64,000 nucleotides of DNA from Massilia sp. W12 (GCF_037300705.1 NZ_CP147776.1:558001-622000), one strand, 5' to 3'. Positions 1 to 8,450 are shown, numbered from the stretch's first letter. Program-made: numbers and translations. Notes: generated from the letters alone by a model not told the origin.

Positions 1-159
1 CGTGCTGGCCCCGGGATAGTCATGCGCATATTGCGCCAATTGGGCGGGATTGATATCCACCACATGCAGCCGCCCCAGCATGCCGCTGCGCGCCACCCCG
101 GCGATCAAGGCCGAGGCCATATTTCCGCCGCCGATAAATCCCAGATTCACTGTTTGCAT
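1..159 (-). CDS. proC: Pyrroline-5-carboxylate reductase, N-terminal part (cut by window edge)
   Basis: Last step of proline synthesis: NAD(P)H-dependent reduction of 1-pyrroline-5-carboxylate in the cytoplasm. The 53 visible codons begin MQTVNLGFIGGGNMASALI; the glycine-rich GFIGGGNMA stretch is the Rossmann-fold dinucleotide-binding loop at the extreme N-terminus typical of ProC, followed by a second beta strand (LHVVDINP). The gene runs off the left edge, so the catalytic C-terminal half is not seen. It starts 31 bases after the stop of yggS on the same strand, the usual yggS-proC arrangement, so the two are probably co-transcribed. Confidence 0.88.
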   Translation of the reverse strand, partial: MQTVNLGFIGGGNMASALIAGVARSGMLGRLHVVDINPAQLAQYAHDYPGAST

Positions 160-190
160 GCACTTTCCCCCTTGTGATGTATTGTTTGAT

Positions 191-907
191 TTAAGCTGGA
201 TAATGACGCTTGCCGAAGATCGCGCTGCCGATGCGCACCAGATTGGCGCCTTGCGCGACGGCGTCCTCCAGATCATCCGACATGCCCATTGAGAGCGTAT
301 CGAAGGCGGCAAATGCTGGCTGTGCGCCATATTCTGCGCGCAGCTGTTCAAACAGTGCGCGCATTTGCGCAAAAGGCGCGCGGCGCACTTCTGGCGCGGC
401 CTCCGGGGCTGGCGCGGGAATCGCCATCAAACCGCGCAAACGCAGCTGCGGCAAGCCGGCCACCGCCGCCGCCAGCGCCGGCAGATCCGCCGGCGCAATC
501 CCGCTTTTGCTGGCTTCGCCGCTGATATTGACTTGCAGACAGATATTTAAAGGCGGCAAATCGGACGGGCGCTGCGCTGACAAGCGTTCAGCGATTTTTA
601 AGCGGTCCACCGTATGCACCCAGGCGAAATGCTCCGCCGCAGGCCGTGTCTTATTGCTTTGCAAAGGGCCGATAAAATGCCACTCCAGCGGTAAATCCTG
701 TAACAGCGCCTGCTTTTCCAGCGCTTCCTGCAAATAATTTTCGCCAAAGGCGATTTGCCCGGCCTCATACGCCATGCGCACAGCGGCGGCGTCAAAGGTT
801 TTTGAGACAGCCAGCAGGCGCACGCTCTCAGGCGGACGGCCGGCAGCGCTGGCGGCAGCGGAAATCCGCTCGTGCACAGCTTGCAAGTTTTGGCGAATTG
901 CGAACAT
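191..907 (-). CDS. yggS: YggS/PLPBP family pyridoxal-phosphate homeostasis protein
   Basis: PLP-binding protein of the YggS/PROSC family, with a single alanine-racemase-like TIM-barrel domain; the family helps keep free pyridoxal phosphate in balance and has no established enzymatic activity. Seen: 238 residues, usual family length; the lysine of RLLAVSKTF (about residue 33) is the expected PLP-linked residue; GENYLQEALEK and WHFIGPLQSNK are the hallmark family motifs; LSMGMSDDLEDAV and VRIGSAIFG close the phosphate-binding site. The frame is open for 16 more codons upstream, but the Met at 907 (MFAIRQNLQAVHERI) matches the family N-terminus. It lies upstream of proC and diverges from pilT. 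Confidence 0.93.
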   Translation of the reverse strand: MFAIRQNLQAVHERISAAASAAGRPPESVRLLAVSKTFDAAAVRMAYEAGQIAFGENYLQEALEKQALLQDLPLEWHFIGPLQSNKTRPAAEHFAWVHTVDRLKIAERLSAQRPSDLPPLNICLQVNISGEASKSGIAPADLPALAAAVAGLPQLRLRGLMAIPAPAPEAAPEVRRAPFAQMRALFEQLRAEYGAQPAFAAFDTLSMGMSDDLEDAVAQGANLVRIGSAIFGKRHYPA

Positions 908-1101
908 AATCAGCAACCATGGTGAGGAAGAGACAAAACCCGGAATCGACGCCACAGCAAAAAACCGTTTTGCGCTTCGGGGGCGGAGATTCTGCAGTGC
1001 AATATTCTAGCGGCACAACACAGGATTGTCCGGTTTTGACGCCTCACCCGGATGCCGGCATGCCCGCCGGCCCGGCCATACTCACAGCACAGGGATAATA
1101 C

Positions 1102-2148
1102 ATGGACATTTCCGAACTGTTAGCTTTCTCTGTCAAGAACAAAGCTTCCGACTTACACCTTTCCGCCGGCCTGCCGCCGATGATCCGCGTGCACGGCGAC
1201 GTGCGCCGCATCAACCTGCCCCCGCTTGAGCACAAAGACGTGCATGGCATGGTGTATGACATCATGAACGACGCCCAGCGCAAAACCTATGAGGAAATGC
1301 TGGAAATCGACTTTTCTTTTGCGATTCCCGGCCTGGCGCGTTTCCGTGTCAATGCTTTTAACCAGGATCGCGGCGCGGCCGCCGTGCTGCGTACCATTCC
1401 TTCCAAGATCCTGTCCCTGGAAGATTTGAAATGCCCGAAAATTTTCGCCGAGCTGGCTTTGAAGCCGCGCGGCCTGGTGCTGGTCACCGGCCCCACCGGC
1501 TCGGGCAAATCGACCACGCTGGCGGCCATGATCAACCATTTGAATGAAAATGAATACGCGCACATTCTGACCATCGAAGACCCGATTGAATTTGTGCACG
1601 ACTCGAAAAAATGTCTGATCAACCAGCGCGAAGTCGGCCCGCACACTCTGTCGTTCGCCGCCGCCCTGCGCTCCGCGCTGCGTGAAGATCCGGATGCGAT
1701 TCTGGTGGGCGAGTTGCGTGATCTGGAAACCATCCGCCTGGCCATGACCGCAGCTGAAACCGGTCACTTGGTGTTCGGCACCCTGCACACCTCATCCGCT
1801 GCGAAAACGATTGACCGTATCATCGACGTCTTCCCCGGCGAAGAAAAAGAAATGATTCGCGCCATGTTGTCGGAATCGCTGCAGGCGGTGATTTCGCAAA
1901 CCCTGCTCAAAACCAAGGACGGTTCGGGCCGTGTGGCGGCGCATGAAATCATGTTGGGCACCCCGGCAATCCGCAATCTGATCCGCGAAGCCAAAGTGGC
2001 GCAGATGTATTCCGCGATTCAAACCGGCTCGAATGTCGGCATGCAAACCCTGGATGCCAATCTGGCCGATCTGGTCAAGCGCAATATCATTTCCAATTCG
2101 ACAGCGCGCTTTGCCGCCAAATCGCCGGAAAACTTCCCCGGCGCATGA
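1102..2148 (+). CDS. pilT: Type IV pilus twitching motility ATPase PilT
   Basis: Hexameric ATPase at the inner-membrane base of type IV pili that powers pilus retraction (twitching, DNA uptake). 348 residues, the normal PilT length. Seen: N-terminal PAS-like region (MDISELLAFSVKNKASDLH), Walker A GPTGSGKSTT about residue 133, Asp box ILTIEDPIEF, Walker B ILVGELRD, His box GHLVFGTLHTSSA, and the PilT-specific C-terminal AIRNLIRE motif needed for retraction. The ATG at 1102 is preceded by AGGGATAAT. pilU follows after 17 bases, so the two form the classic retraction pair. The 194-base gap to yggS must hold divergent promoters. Confidence 0.97.
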   Translation: MDISELLAFSVKNKASDLHLSAGLPPMIRVHGDVRRINLPPLEHKDVHGMVYDIMNDAQRKTYEEMLEIDFSFAIPGLARFRVNAFNQDRGAAAVLRTIPSKILSLEDLKCPKIFAELALKPRGLVLVTGPTGSGKSTTLAAMINHLNENEYAHILTIEDPIEFVHDSKKCLINQREVGPHTLSFAAALRSALREDPDAILVGELRDLETIRLAMTAAETGHLVFGTLHTSSAAKTIDRIIDVFPGEEKEMIRAMLSESLQAVISQTLLKTKDGSGRVAAHEIMLGTPAIRNLIREAKVAQMYSAIQTGSNVGMQTLDANLADLVKRNIISNSTARFAAKSPENFPGA

Positions 2149-2165
2149 TGTAAAGGTAAGAAAAC

Positions 2166-3302
2166 ATGGAACGCGATCAAGCCACCCGCTTTATGTTCGA
2201 CCTGCTGCGCCTGATGGTCAGCAAGAATGGTTCGGACTTATTTTTAACCTCCGGCTTCCCGCCGGCCATCAAGATCGACGGCAAAATGACGCCGGTCTCC
2301 AATCAGGCCCTGACGGCGACCCACACCACCGAGTTGGCGCGCGCGATCATGAACGACAAACAGGCCGCCACCTTCGAGCTGAGCAAGGAATGCAACTTCG
2401 CCATCAGCCCGGGCGATCTGGGGCGCTTCCGCGTTTCGGCCTTTGTGCAGCTGGGTTGCGTTGGCATGGTGGTGCGCACCATCACCACCACCATCCCGAA
2501 AATCGAAGACCTCGGTTTGCCGCCGGTATTGCGCGATGTGGTGATGAGCAAGCGCGGCCTGGTGATCATGGTCGGCGCCACCGGCTCCGGTAAATCCACC
2601 ACGCTGGCGGCGATGCTGGGCTATCGCAATGAAAACAGCTATGGCCACATCATCACGATTGAAGATCCGGTGGAATATGTGCACCCGCATAAAAACTGCA
2701 TCGTCACGCAGCGCGAAGTCGGGGTCGATACCGATTCCTGGGAAGCAGCGCTGAAAAACTCGCTGCGGCAAGCGCCGGACGTGATCCAGATCGGCGAAAT
2801 CCGCGACCGCGAGACCATGGACCATGCGATCGCCTTCGCCGAAACCGGCCACCTGTGTTTGGCCACCCTGCACGCGAACAGCTCAAACCAGGCGCTTGAC
2901 CGCATCATCAACTTCTTCCCGGAAGAGCGGCGCCAGCAATTATTAATGGACTTGTCGCTCAATCTGCGCGCCATGATTTCGCAGCGCCTGATTCCGCGCC
3001 GCGACACCAAGGGACGTTGCGCGGCGATTGAAATCATGCTGAATTCACCTTTCATTTCCGATTTGATTTTCAAGGGTGCGGTGCATGAAATCAAAGAAGT
3101 CATGAAAAAATCACGCGAACTGGGCATGCAAACCTTTGACCAGTCGCTGTTTGATCTGTTTGAAGCTGACATGATCACTTACGAAGACGCCCTGCGCAAC
3201 GCCGATTCTCTGAACGACTTGCGTCTGGCGATCAAACTCAAGGGCAAGGCCGCCAAACAGCGCGACTTGTCCGCCGGCACTGAACATTTGGGGATTGTCT
3301 GA
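2166..3302 (+). CDS. pilU: PilT-dependent retraction ATPase PilU
   Basis: Paralogue of PilT that strengthens pilus retraction together with PilT. 378 residues. Seen: the PilU-type N-terminus (RFMFDLLRLMVSKNGSDLF), Walker A GATGSGKSTT, Asp box HIITIEDPVEYVHP, Walker B IQIGEIRD, and His box GHLCLATLHANSS. The C-terminus lacks the AIRNLIRE signature of PilT and extends beyond it, as is usual for PilU. A weak ribosome site (TAAAGGTAAG) precedes the ATG. The stop codon overlaps the start of the downstream peroxidase gene as TGATG, which suggests translational coupling within one operon. Confidence 0.96.
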   Translation: MERDQATRFMFDLLRLMVSKNGSDLFLTSGFPPAIKIDGKMTPVSNQALTATHTTELARAIMNDKQAATFELSKECNFAISPGDLGRFRVSAFVQLGCVGMVVRTITTTIPKIEDLGLPPVLRDVVMSKRGLVIMVGATGSGKSTTLAAMLGYRNENSYGHIITIEDPVEYVHPHKNCIVTQREVGVDTDSWEAALKNSLRQAPDVIQIGEIRDRETMDHAIAFAETGHLCLATLHANSSNQALDRIINFFPEERRQQLLMDLSLNLRAMISQRLIPRRDTKGRCAAIEIMLNSPFISDLIFKGAVHEIKEVMKKSRELGMQTFDQSLFDLFEADMITYEDALRNADSLNDLRLAIKLKGKAAKQRDLSAGTEHLGIV

Positions 3303-3787
3303 TGGCTACCGTACACGATTTTGAAGTCAATTTTCTGCAAGGCAAGGCAGCCCAGCTGTCTGCCTACAAGGGCAAAGTGCTGCTGATTGTCAACACCGCC
3401 AGCGAATGCGGCTTCACCCCGCAATACAAGGGGCTGGAAGCCCTGTTCCAACAATATCAGGACAAGGGCCTGGTGGTGTTGGGCTTTCCCTGCAACCAGT
3501 TTGGCGGGCAGGAACCGGGCGATGCGCTGCAAATCGGCGCATTTTGTGAGAAAAATTATGGCGTCACCTTTCCGCTGTCGGAAAAAGTGGATGTCAACGG
3601 CGACGGCGCGCACCCCCTGTTCGTGCACTTGAAAGAAGCCGCGCCCGGCCTGTTGGGCAGCAAAGCCATCAAATGGAATTTCACCAAATTCTTAGTCGGC
3701 AAAGATGGCCGCGTGCGCGAGCGCTTCGCCCCCACCACCAAGCCGGAAGAACTGGTAAAAGATATCGAAAAATTGCTGGCGGAGTAA
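3302..3787 (+). CDS. Glutathione peroxidase family thiol peroxidase (BtuE/BsaA type)
   Basis: Cytoplasmic thiol peroxidase that reduces hydroperoxides, in bacteria usually with thioredoxin as reductant. 161 residues, one domain. Catalytic tetrad residues are visible: Cys in NTASECGFTPQY (cysteine rather than selenocysteine), Gln in GFPCNQFGGQEPG, and Trp-Asn in KWNFTKFLV. The start overlaps the pilU stop as TGATG, so it is expressed as the last gene of the pilT-pilU operon; a 9-bp hairpin follows the stop. The link to pilus retraction is positional only. No secretion signal. Confidence 0.94.
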   Translation: MATVHDFEVNFLQGKAAQLSAYKGKVLLIVNTASECGFTPQYKGLEALFQQYQDKGLVVLGFPCNQFGGQEPGDALQIGAFCEKNYGVTFPLSEKVDVNGDGAHPLFVHLKEAAPGLLGSKAIKWNFTKFLVGKDGRVRERFAPTTKPEELVKDIEKLLAE

Positions 3788-3791
3788 GTCT

Positions 3792-3816
3792 TTGCGCATG
3801 CCCCGGTCATGCGCAA
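3792..3816 (+). terminator. Hairpin after the pilT-pilU-peroxidase operon
   Basis: Perfect 9-bp inverted repeat TTGCGCATG / CATGCGCAA with a 7-base loop starting 5 bases after the peroxidase stop codon, followed only by a short T run (TTTC). The position fits a transcription terminator, although the poor T-tract makes it a weak intrinsic one. Confidence 0.5.
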
Positions 3817-4161
3817 TTTCACATGCCGCCGCAGCCCGGGGGGGCGACTCGCGCGCCCCTCAATCTGCGCGTGTTGGGGCGCCGCGCACCAATGCTCTGT
3901 GTCACGGGCCACAAGCGGGGAGATGGCGCCGGCCTGAAGCCGGATTGGCGCCGCCACATCCAGCCCGGCGAAAACCAAGCGCGCTGCGCGCAATATGATC
4001 AGACATCGGCGATACTGATCCACTCACTCAAATGTAACTTTTACCATACTCTCAGCGCGCTCCTTTTATTCTTATGAGGCGCTGCGGTAAAATTCCTGCT
4101 TAGCTTCCAGCCTGTCCCAAACACAAACCGCACCGGCGTCTGCGGCTCTTAAAGGATTTCT
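3817..4161. other. Intergenic region before the antiporter gene
   Basis: About 345 bases without a convincing gene. It has GC-rich inverted patches (GGCGCC and CCGGCCTGAAGCCGG near 3925-3945) and a more AT-rich stretch at 4020-4075 (AATGTAACTTTTACCATACTCTCAG) that probably holds the promoter of the downstream small ORF and antiporter. Open frames across it are on both strands and resemble no family. Confidence 0.4.
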
Positions 4162-4215
4162 ATGAGCAAGGCTGTCCAGCGCAACTATGCAAGAAAGGCG
4201 CGATATGCTGCATAA
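4162..4215 (+). CDS. Possible 17-codon leader ORF overlapping the antiporter start
   Basis: A short frame encoding MSKAVQRNYARKARYAA begins at an ATG with a good ribosome site (AAAGGA at 4151-4156, five bases upstream) and ends 11 bases inside the following antiporter gene. The peptide is basic (six Lys/Arg in 17). The overlap suggests a leader peptide coupled to translation of the antiporter, but a chance ORF cannot be excluded. No known leader peptide is recognised. Confidence 0.3.
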   Translation: MSKAVQRNYARKARYAA

Positions 4216-5896
4216 CACACCCTTGATCACCACTATTGCCAGCGCACTCGGGCTGGGCTTGGTGTTTGGTTTTGCCGCCACACGCCTGAAGTTGCCGGCC
4301 TTGGTCGGTTATTTGCTGGCCGGAGTCTTGATCGGCCCATTCACGCCAGGTTTCGTCGCCGATACCGCGCTGGCCGCCGAGCTTGCCGAAATCGGTGTGA
4401 TGTTGCTGATGTTTGGCGTCGGCTTGCATTTTTCTTTGGATGATTTGCTGAAAGTGCGGCGTATCGCCTTGCCCGGCGCGGTATTGCAAATTGTGGTCGC
4501 CACCGGACTTGGCGCCGCCGCCGCATTGTATTGGGGCTGGCCGATCGGGGCCGCGCTGGTGTTCGGGCTTGCGCTCTCAGTCGCCAGTACGGTGGTGCTG
4601 TTGCGGGCCTTGGAGGCATGCGGCGCCCTGGAGTCGATGAATGGACGGATTGCAGTCGGCTGGCTGATTGTGGAAGACTTGGCGATGGTCTTGGTGCTGG
4701 TGCTGTTGCCGCCTTTGGCCGGCATCCTGGGCGGCGTGGCGCCGGCGGGCAGCGGCGATATCTGGCAAACCCTGGGGCTTACCCTGTTGAAAGTGGCGGC
4801 ATTTATTCTCTTGATGCTGCTGGTCGGGCGGCGTGTTTTTCCGCATTTATTGTGGCAGGTGGCGCGCACCGGCTCGCGTGAACTGTTCACTTTGTGCGTG
4901 TTGGCGGCGGCAGTCAGCATTGCGTACATTTCCACCGTCTTTTTCGGCGTCTCGTTTGCGCTCGGCGCTTTTTTTGCCGGCATGGTGATGCGCGAATCAG
5001 AATTCAGCCACCGCGCCGCCGAAGAGTCTTTGCCGCTGCGGGAGGCGTTTGCGGTCTTGTTTTTCGTCTCGGTCGGCATGTTGTTCAATCCCATGGTGCT
5101 GTTGGAGCGCCCTTTGCAAGTCTTGCTGGTTGTTGGCATCATCATCATTGGCAAATCGCTGGCGGCGGCAATCCTGGTGCTGGCCTTCCGTTATCCTTTG
5201 AATACCGCGCTGATGGTGTCGGCCAGTTTGGCGCAGATCGGCGAATTTTCCTTCATTCTGGCCGGGCTTGGCGTGAGTTTGAAATTATTGCCGCCTGAGG
5301 GACAGAGTCTGATTTTAGCCGGGGCGCTGATTTCAATCGCCATCAATCCCTTGCTGTTCGCATCGATCAAACACATGCAAAACTGGCTGGGCGCGCACAG
5401 CAATCTGGCGCGCATGCTGGAACGCTCCGCCGATCCGCTGGCGGAATTGCCCAGCAGCACGCATGAGCGTTATTTAGCGGGACAGATTGTGCTGGTCGGT
5501 TATGGCCGCGTTGGCCGCCGCATCGCCGCCGCGCTGGACGCGCAACATATTCCCTACGTGGTGGCGGAGCAAAACCGTGAAGTGGTGGAAGCGTTGCGCG
5601 ACAAAGCTCAGGCTGCAGTATGCGGCGACGCCGCCGACCCTGCAGTATTGATCCAGGCGCACATTGCGCGCGCCAGCATGCTGGTGATCGCCACGCCTGA
5701 CACCATTGACGTGCGGCAAATGATACAAACCGCACGCACCCTCAACCCCGGGATAGAAACCGTGGTGCGCACCCATAATGATGAAGAGGCGGCATTTTTG
5801 GAAAAAGAAACCGCAGATAAAGTGTTTATCGGCGAAGACGCCTTAGCCACCGAGATGAGCCGGCATGTGTTGAGCCGTTATGGCAAGCAGAAATAA
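4205..5896 (+). CDS. ybaL: YbaL/Kef-type monovalent cation:proton antiporter (CPA2 family)
   Basis: Inner-membrane K+/H+-type antiporter with a cytoplasmic nucleotide-binding regulatory domain. 563 residues. Residues about 5-385 form the Na_H_exchanger membrane domain with about 12 hydrophobic segments; VGYLLAGVLIGPFTPGFVAD, LMFGVGLHFSLDDL, VGWLIVEDLAMVLVLVLLP and FALGAFFAGMV closely follow the E. coli YbaL pattern. Residues about 415-530 form a TrkA-N Rossmann domain (IVLVGYGRVGRRIAAALD). The Met at 4205 is chosen over one six codons upstream because AAGAAAGG lies six bases before it and MLHNTPLITTI matches the YbaL N-terminus. The ion specificity is inferred from the family. Confidence 0.9.
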   Translation: MLHNTPLITTIASALGLGLVFGFAATRLKLPALVGYLLAGVLIGPFTPGFVADTALAAELAEIGVMLLMFGVGLHFSLDDLLKVRRIALPGAVLQIVVATGLGAAAALYWGWPIGAALVFGLALSVASTVVLLRALEACGALESMNGRIAVGWLIVEDLAMVLVLVLLPPLAGILGGVAPAGSGDIWQTLGLTLLKVAAFILLMLLVGRRVFPHLLWQVARTGSRELFTLCVLAAAVSIAYISTVFFGVSFALGAFFAGMVMRESEFSHRAAEESLPLREAFAVLFFVSVGMLFNPMVLLERPLQVLLVVGIIIIGKSLAAAILVLAFRYPLNTALMVSASLAQIGEFSFILAGLGVSLKLLPPEGQSLILAGALISIAINPLLFASIKHMQNWLGAHSNLARMLERSADPLAELPSSTHERYLAGQIVLVGYGRVGRRIAAALDAQHIPYVVAEQNREVVEALRDKAQAAVCGDAADPAVLIQAHIARASMLVIATPDTIDVRQMIQTARTLNPGIETVVRTHNDEEAAFLEKETADKVFIGEDALATEMSRHVLSRYGKQK

Positions 5897-5976
5897 GGGC
5901 GGGCAGAATGTGGTGAGTATGATTGCCCCAGGGCGCCAGTGCCGCCGGCGTGTGGCGCCAGCTTCCATTGAACTGC

Positions 5977-6246
5977 TTAGTTTTCAGGAAAAGGAAACAC
6001 TTTCCCGCTGCTTTCTGTCGGGGGTGGAAAAAGGCGGGAAAGCGGCAAACCGCCTTTGGGTTCGATATGGGTTTTATATTCTTCCTTCAAATGATCCAGC
6101 ATCAGATGAAGTTGCATAAGATGCTCTTCATAATCGCTGCGATCTTGCAAGGTTTGACTTTTAAGCAGATTTTCGTGAAATAAAATGGCGTCATTGACAG
6201 CGGAAAGTAGTAGTGGCGCCATTTTTTCGGTGATCAGAATGTTCAT
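5977..6246 (-). CDS. Small alpha-helical protein, second Tsi2-like immunity candidate
   Basis: 89 residues (MNILITEKMAPLLLSAVNDA...). Two predicted amphipathic helices rich in Leu/Glu/His (about 8-28 and 35-62) are followed by GGLPLSRLFPPP. That is the same layout as the 80-residue gene immediately upstream, which ends ESLPKFSDIF, and as P. aeruginosa Tsi2 as I recall it (two helices, then LPPYDRL). I infer a second, diverged immunity protein in the Tse2-like cassette. It starts 68 bases after the stop of its neighbour. The DNA is more AT-rich than the surroundings. A lone hypothetical protein is the alternative. Confidence 0.55.
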   Translation of the reverse strand: MNILITEKMAPLLLSAVNDAILFHENLLKSQTLQDRSDYEEHLMQLHLMLDHLKEEYKTHIEPKGGLPLSRLFPPPTESSGKVFPFPEN

Positions 6247-6314
6247 TTTCCTTGCTGAAGTAATTTGTATATCATGGTTTCTGCTTGAAGCTTGTTATTC
6301 CAGTTTTTGTAAAG

Positions 6315-6557
6315 TTATGCAGATATTTCAAATATGTCTGAAAACTTGGGTAAGCTTTCATCTGTGGCTTCCCTTTTTCTATAGATGCTGGCAAGCTCAC
6401 TAAAAGCGGATTTTAATTCCAATATATATTCTCCAGCCGCATCCCGCTCATCTTCCGAGTGTTCAGCGTGGTTTTTAAAAATCAACTCATGATTTTCAAT
6501 TTCTGAGTCAATTGCATAAAGTGCATTCAATAGGGTGCGGTTTGAAATGGTTTCCAT
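6315..6557 (-). CDS. Tsi2-like immunity protein candidate
   Basis: 80 residues, acidic, nearly all helical: NRTLLNALYAIDSEIENHEL, then a second helix (about residues 36-62), then the ending ESLPKFSDIFEISA. Tsi2 of Pseudomonas aeruginosa is 77 residues with the same two-helix layout and a similar LPPYDRLIEE ending, and it neutralises the toxin Tse2. Here the gene starts 3 bases after the stop of a Tse2-like toxin gene on the same strand, which is the order expected for toxin then immunity. No ribosome site is obvious, so translation is probably coupled to the toxin gene. The assignment rests on context and layout; sequence identity is low. Confidence 0.6.
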   Translation of the reverse strand: METISNRTLLNALYAIDSEIENHELIFKNHAEHSEDERDAAGEYILELKSAFSELASIYRKREATDESLPKFSDIFEISA

Positions 6558-6560
6558 AAA

Positions 6561-7052
6561 TCACCAGTCTGTCATGTGGATTGCAATTTCTTTAAGATGC
6601 TGAATGAACAAGGAAAGTGGCATATCATCTTTAGGGCAGATGCTATAGTGGTTTTCCCGCTCAGCGCTGTCGCCATCTTGTGTGACTGCAATTGATTCTG
6701 GTATCGGGGTGTCTTGCGGGATTTTGAAATTTCTCCAGTCATTTTTGGCAAATGAAGGTGGCTTGTCAAATAATGAGACGCCCCAATGTTGTTTCCCTTT
6801 CTTGGTTGAACGGCAACCTTTGATCCATGGCATGCCATTTTTCTCAAACACTTCCACGTCGGGCAATCGCACTCTCTTCTTATTGCCAATGATGAGTTCA
6901 ATTTTCTCGGTGACAGGTTGAAGAGGAAATACGCCTGCTTTGTAGTCTTTTTCTTTTTGGCCGCGCCATAAATCAATTGGGAAAACTTTGTCGAAGAAAA
7001 AATGTAGTTCGCCTGCATTTTCATATGCTTTTTGCATTAAATTGCTTGCCAT
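6561..7052 (-). CDS. Tse2-like ADP-ribosyltransferase toxin
   Basis: 163 residues. The C-terminal 80 residues follow the Tse2 toxin pattern: GVSLFDKPPS, then WRNFKIPQDTPIPESIAVTQD, then HYSICPKDDMPLSLFIQHL. I compare this with Tse2 as I recall it (SVFDRAG, DFVIPDGTDIPPDLKVKQD, HYTIMPAKPMYREVLMGHL). Tse2 is a type VI secretion effector with an ADP-ribosyltransferase fold that acts in the cytoplasm. The N-terminal half (FPIDLWRGQ, DVEVFEKNGMPWIKG) would form the first part of that fold. No signal peptide, PAAR, Rhs or VgrG gene is nearby, so it may be an orphan effector or a chromosomal toxin-antitoxin pair. The AT-rich composition suggests horizontal acquisition. Confidence 0.68.
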   Translation of the reverse strand: MASNLMQKAYENAGELHFFFDKVFPIDLWRGQKEKDYKAGVFPLQPVTEKIELIIGNKKRVRLPDVEVFEKNGMPWIKGCRSTKKGKQHWGVSLFDKPPSFAKNDWRNFKIPQDTPIPESIAVTQDGDSAERENHYSICPKDDMPLSLFIQHLKEIAIHMTDW

Positions 7053-7099
7053 GAATCCTCCAGTAAATTGCTGCTGTGTAGATTGTTAAATCTATGACA

Positions 7100-8449
7100 T
7101 CAAAACTTCCTCAAATACTCCCCCACCTCCCAAGCCGACACCTGCTGGCAATATTCCGCCCATTCCGCGCGTTTCAGCATTAAAAACTGTTCGCAAAAAT
7201 CCACTCCCAGCGCCTGGCGCAAGATGCTGTCGGCTTGCAGCGCGTCACAGGCCTGGCCCAGGGTTTGCGGCAGCAGGTCCACGCCCAAGAGGCGGCGTTC
7301 GTCTGCGCTCATCTGGTACAGATCCTGGTTGATCGGCGCGCCGGGGTCGAGTTGGCGTTTGACGCCGTCCAGGCCGGCGGCGATTACCGCAGCCAGGGCC
7401 AGATAGGGATTCGCGCTGCTGTCCGGCAAGCGCCATTCGATGCGGCCCGCCACGCTGCGCGCAACGGTGGTGCGGTTGTTGTCGCCCCAGGCGATGGTGG
7501 CGGGCGCCCAGCTGGTGCCTGAAAGCGAATCGGCGCACAGCAGGCGTTTGTATGAATTCACGGTGGGCGCGCAAAACGCCGCTAGCGCGGGCGCGTGTTG
7601 CAACAGGCCGGCCAGGAAATGGTAGCCCAGGCGCGACATGCCCTGGCCATGCCAATCCGCTTCTCCCGGCCCCAGGCGGTTGCGTTCGCTGCCGCTGGCG
7701 TCAGTCAGGGACAGATGAAAATGCAAGCCGCTGCCGGGCCGCTCGGCGAAAGGCTTGGGCATCATGGAAAAAATCATGCCGCGCTCTTGCGCCAGATGCT
7801 GGGCGGCGATTTTGAATAAAAGCAGGCGATCCGCCGCCGTCAGCGCCGGGGCGTAGCCGTAATTCACTTCATACTGGCCGCCGGCGTCTTCATGATCGTA
7901 TTGGAAAACGCCAAAGCCGCAGGCGTCCAAACCCTGTCCCAGCGCATGTAAAAAATCGCGCTGCGCCAGCAGGCTTTGGCTGTCATACGAGGGCTTGCTC
8001 AAGTTGTCGCCGGGGGCGCTGTGCAGATGGCCCTGGGCGTCTTGCGTGAGCAGGAAAAATTCCGGCTCCAAGCCGGCTTGCAAGGTAAAACCCTGTTCCG
8101 CCAGACGTGCGCTTTGCGTGCGCAGGATTTGGCGCGGACACAGCGCAAATGGCTGAGCATCGACAAAACCATCCAACACCACCCGCGCATAGCCGGGCAG
8201 CCAGGGCATGGCTTGCAGGGTGTCGGCGTCGGCGCGGCCATAATATTCCGAGCGCGGCCCGGTGCGTCCCAGACCTGTGCCCCAGATCGAGGGGCCGGCG
8301 AAACCGGCGCCCGTTTTTGCCAGCGTGTCCCATTGGGTAAGCGGAACCAGCTTGCCCTTGGCGCTGCCGTGAATGTCGGCGAATTGGGCGAAGATGGTGT
8401 GTACGCCGGCGGCTTGCAAGGCGGCCAGCCTGTTTCCAATATCGCTCAT
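7100..8449 (-). CDS. Glutamine synthetase family ligase (GlnT/GMAS-like), second paralogue in the region
   Basis: 449-residue ATP-dependent gamma-glutamyl-amine ligase of the glutamine synthetase superfamily. Seen: beta-grasp N-terminus with FAQFADIHGSAKGKLVP, catalytic-domain motif LQAGLEPEFFLL (metal-binding Glu), GQYEVNYGYAPALTAADR, the ATP/metal segment FSMMPKPFAERPGSGLHFHL, and NRTTVARSV. The AGLEPEFFLL and GIF/FQYDHEDAGGQ pattern fits GlnT or gamma-glutamylmethylamide synthetase relatives better than housekeeping GlnA. It begins 1 base after the stop of the PuuC-type dehydrogenase, so the two are coupled. It probably glutamylates an amine such as putrescine or its breakdown products; the substrate is not determined. 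Confidence 0.82.
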   Translation of the reverse strand: MSDIGNRLAALQAAGVHTIFAQFADIHGSAKGKLVPLTQWDTLAKTGAGFAGPSIWGTGLGRTGPRSEYYGRADADTLQAMPWLPGYARVVLDGFVDAQPFALCPRQILRTQSARLAEQGFTLQAGLEPEFFLLTQDAQGHLHSAPGDNLSKPSYDSQSLLAQRDFLHALGQGLDACGFGVFQYDHEDAGGQYEVNYGYAPALTAADRLLLFKIAAQHLAQERGMIFSMMPKPFAERPGSGLHFHLSLTDASGSERNRLGPGEADWHGQGMSRLGYHFLAGLLQHAPALAAFCAPTVNSYKRLLCADSLSGTSWAPATIAWGDNNRTTVARSVAGRIEWRLPDSSANPYLALAAVIAAGLDGVKRQLDPGAPINQDLYQMSADERRLLGVDLLPQTLGQACDALQADSILRQALGVDFCEQFLMLKRAEWAEYCQQVSAWEVGEYLRKF

Positions 8450-8450
8450 G

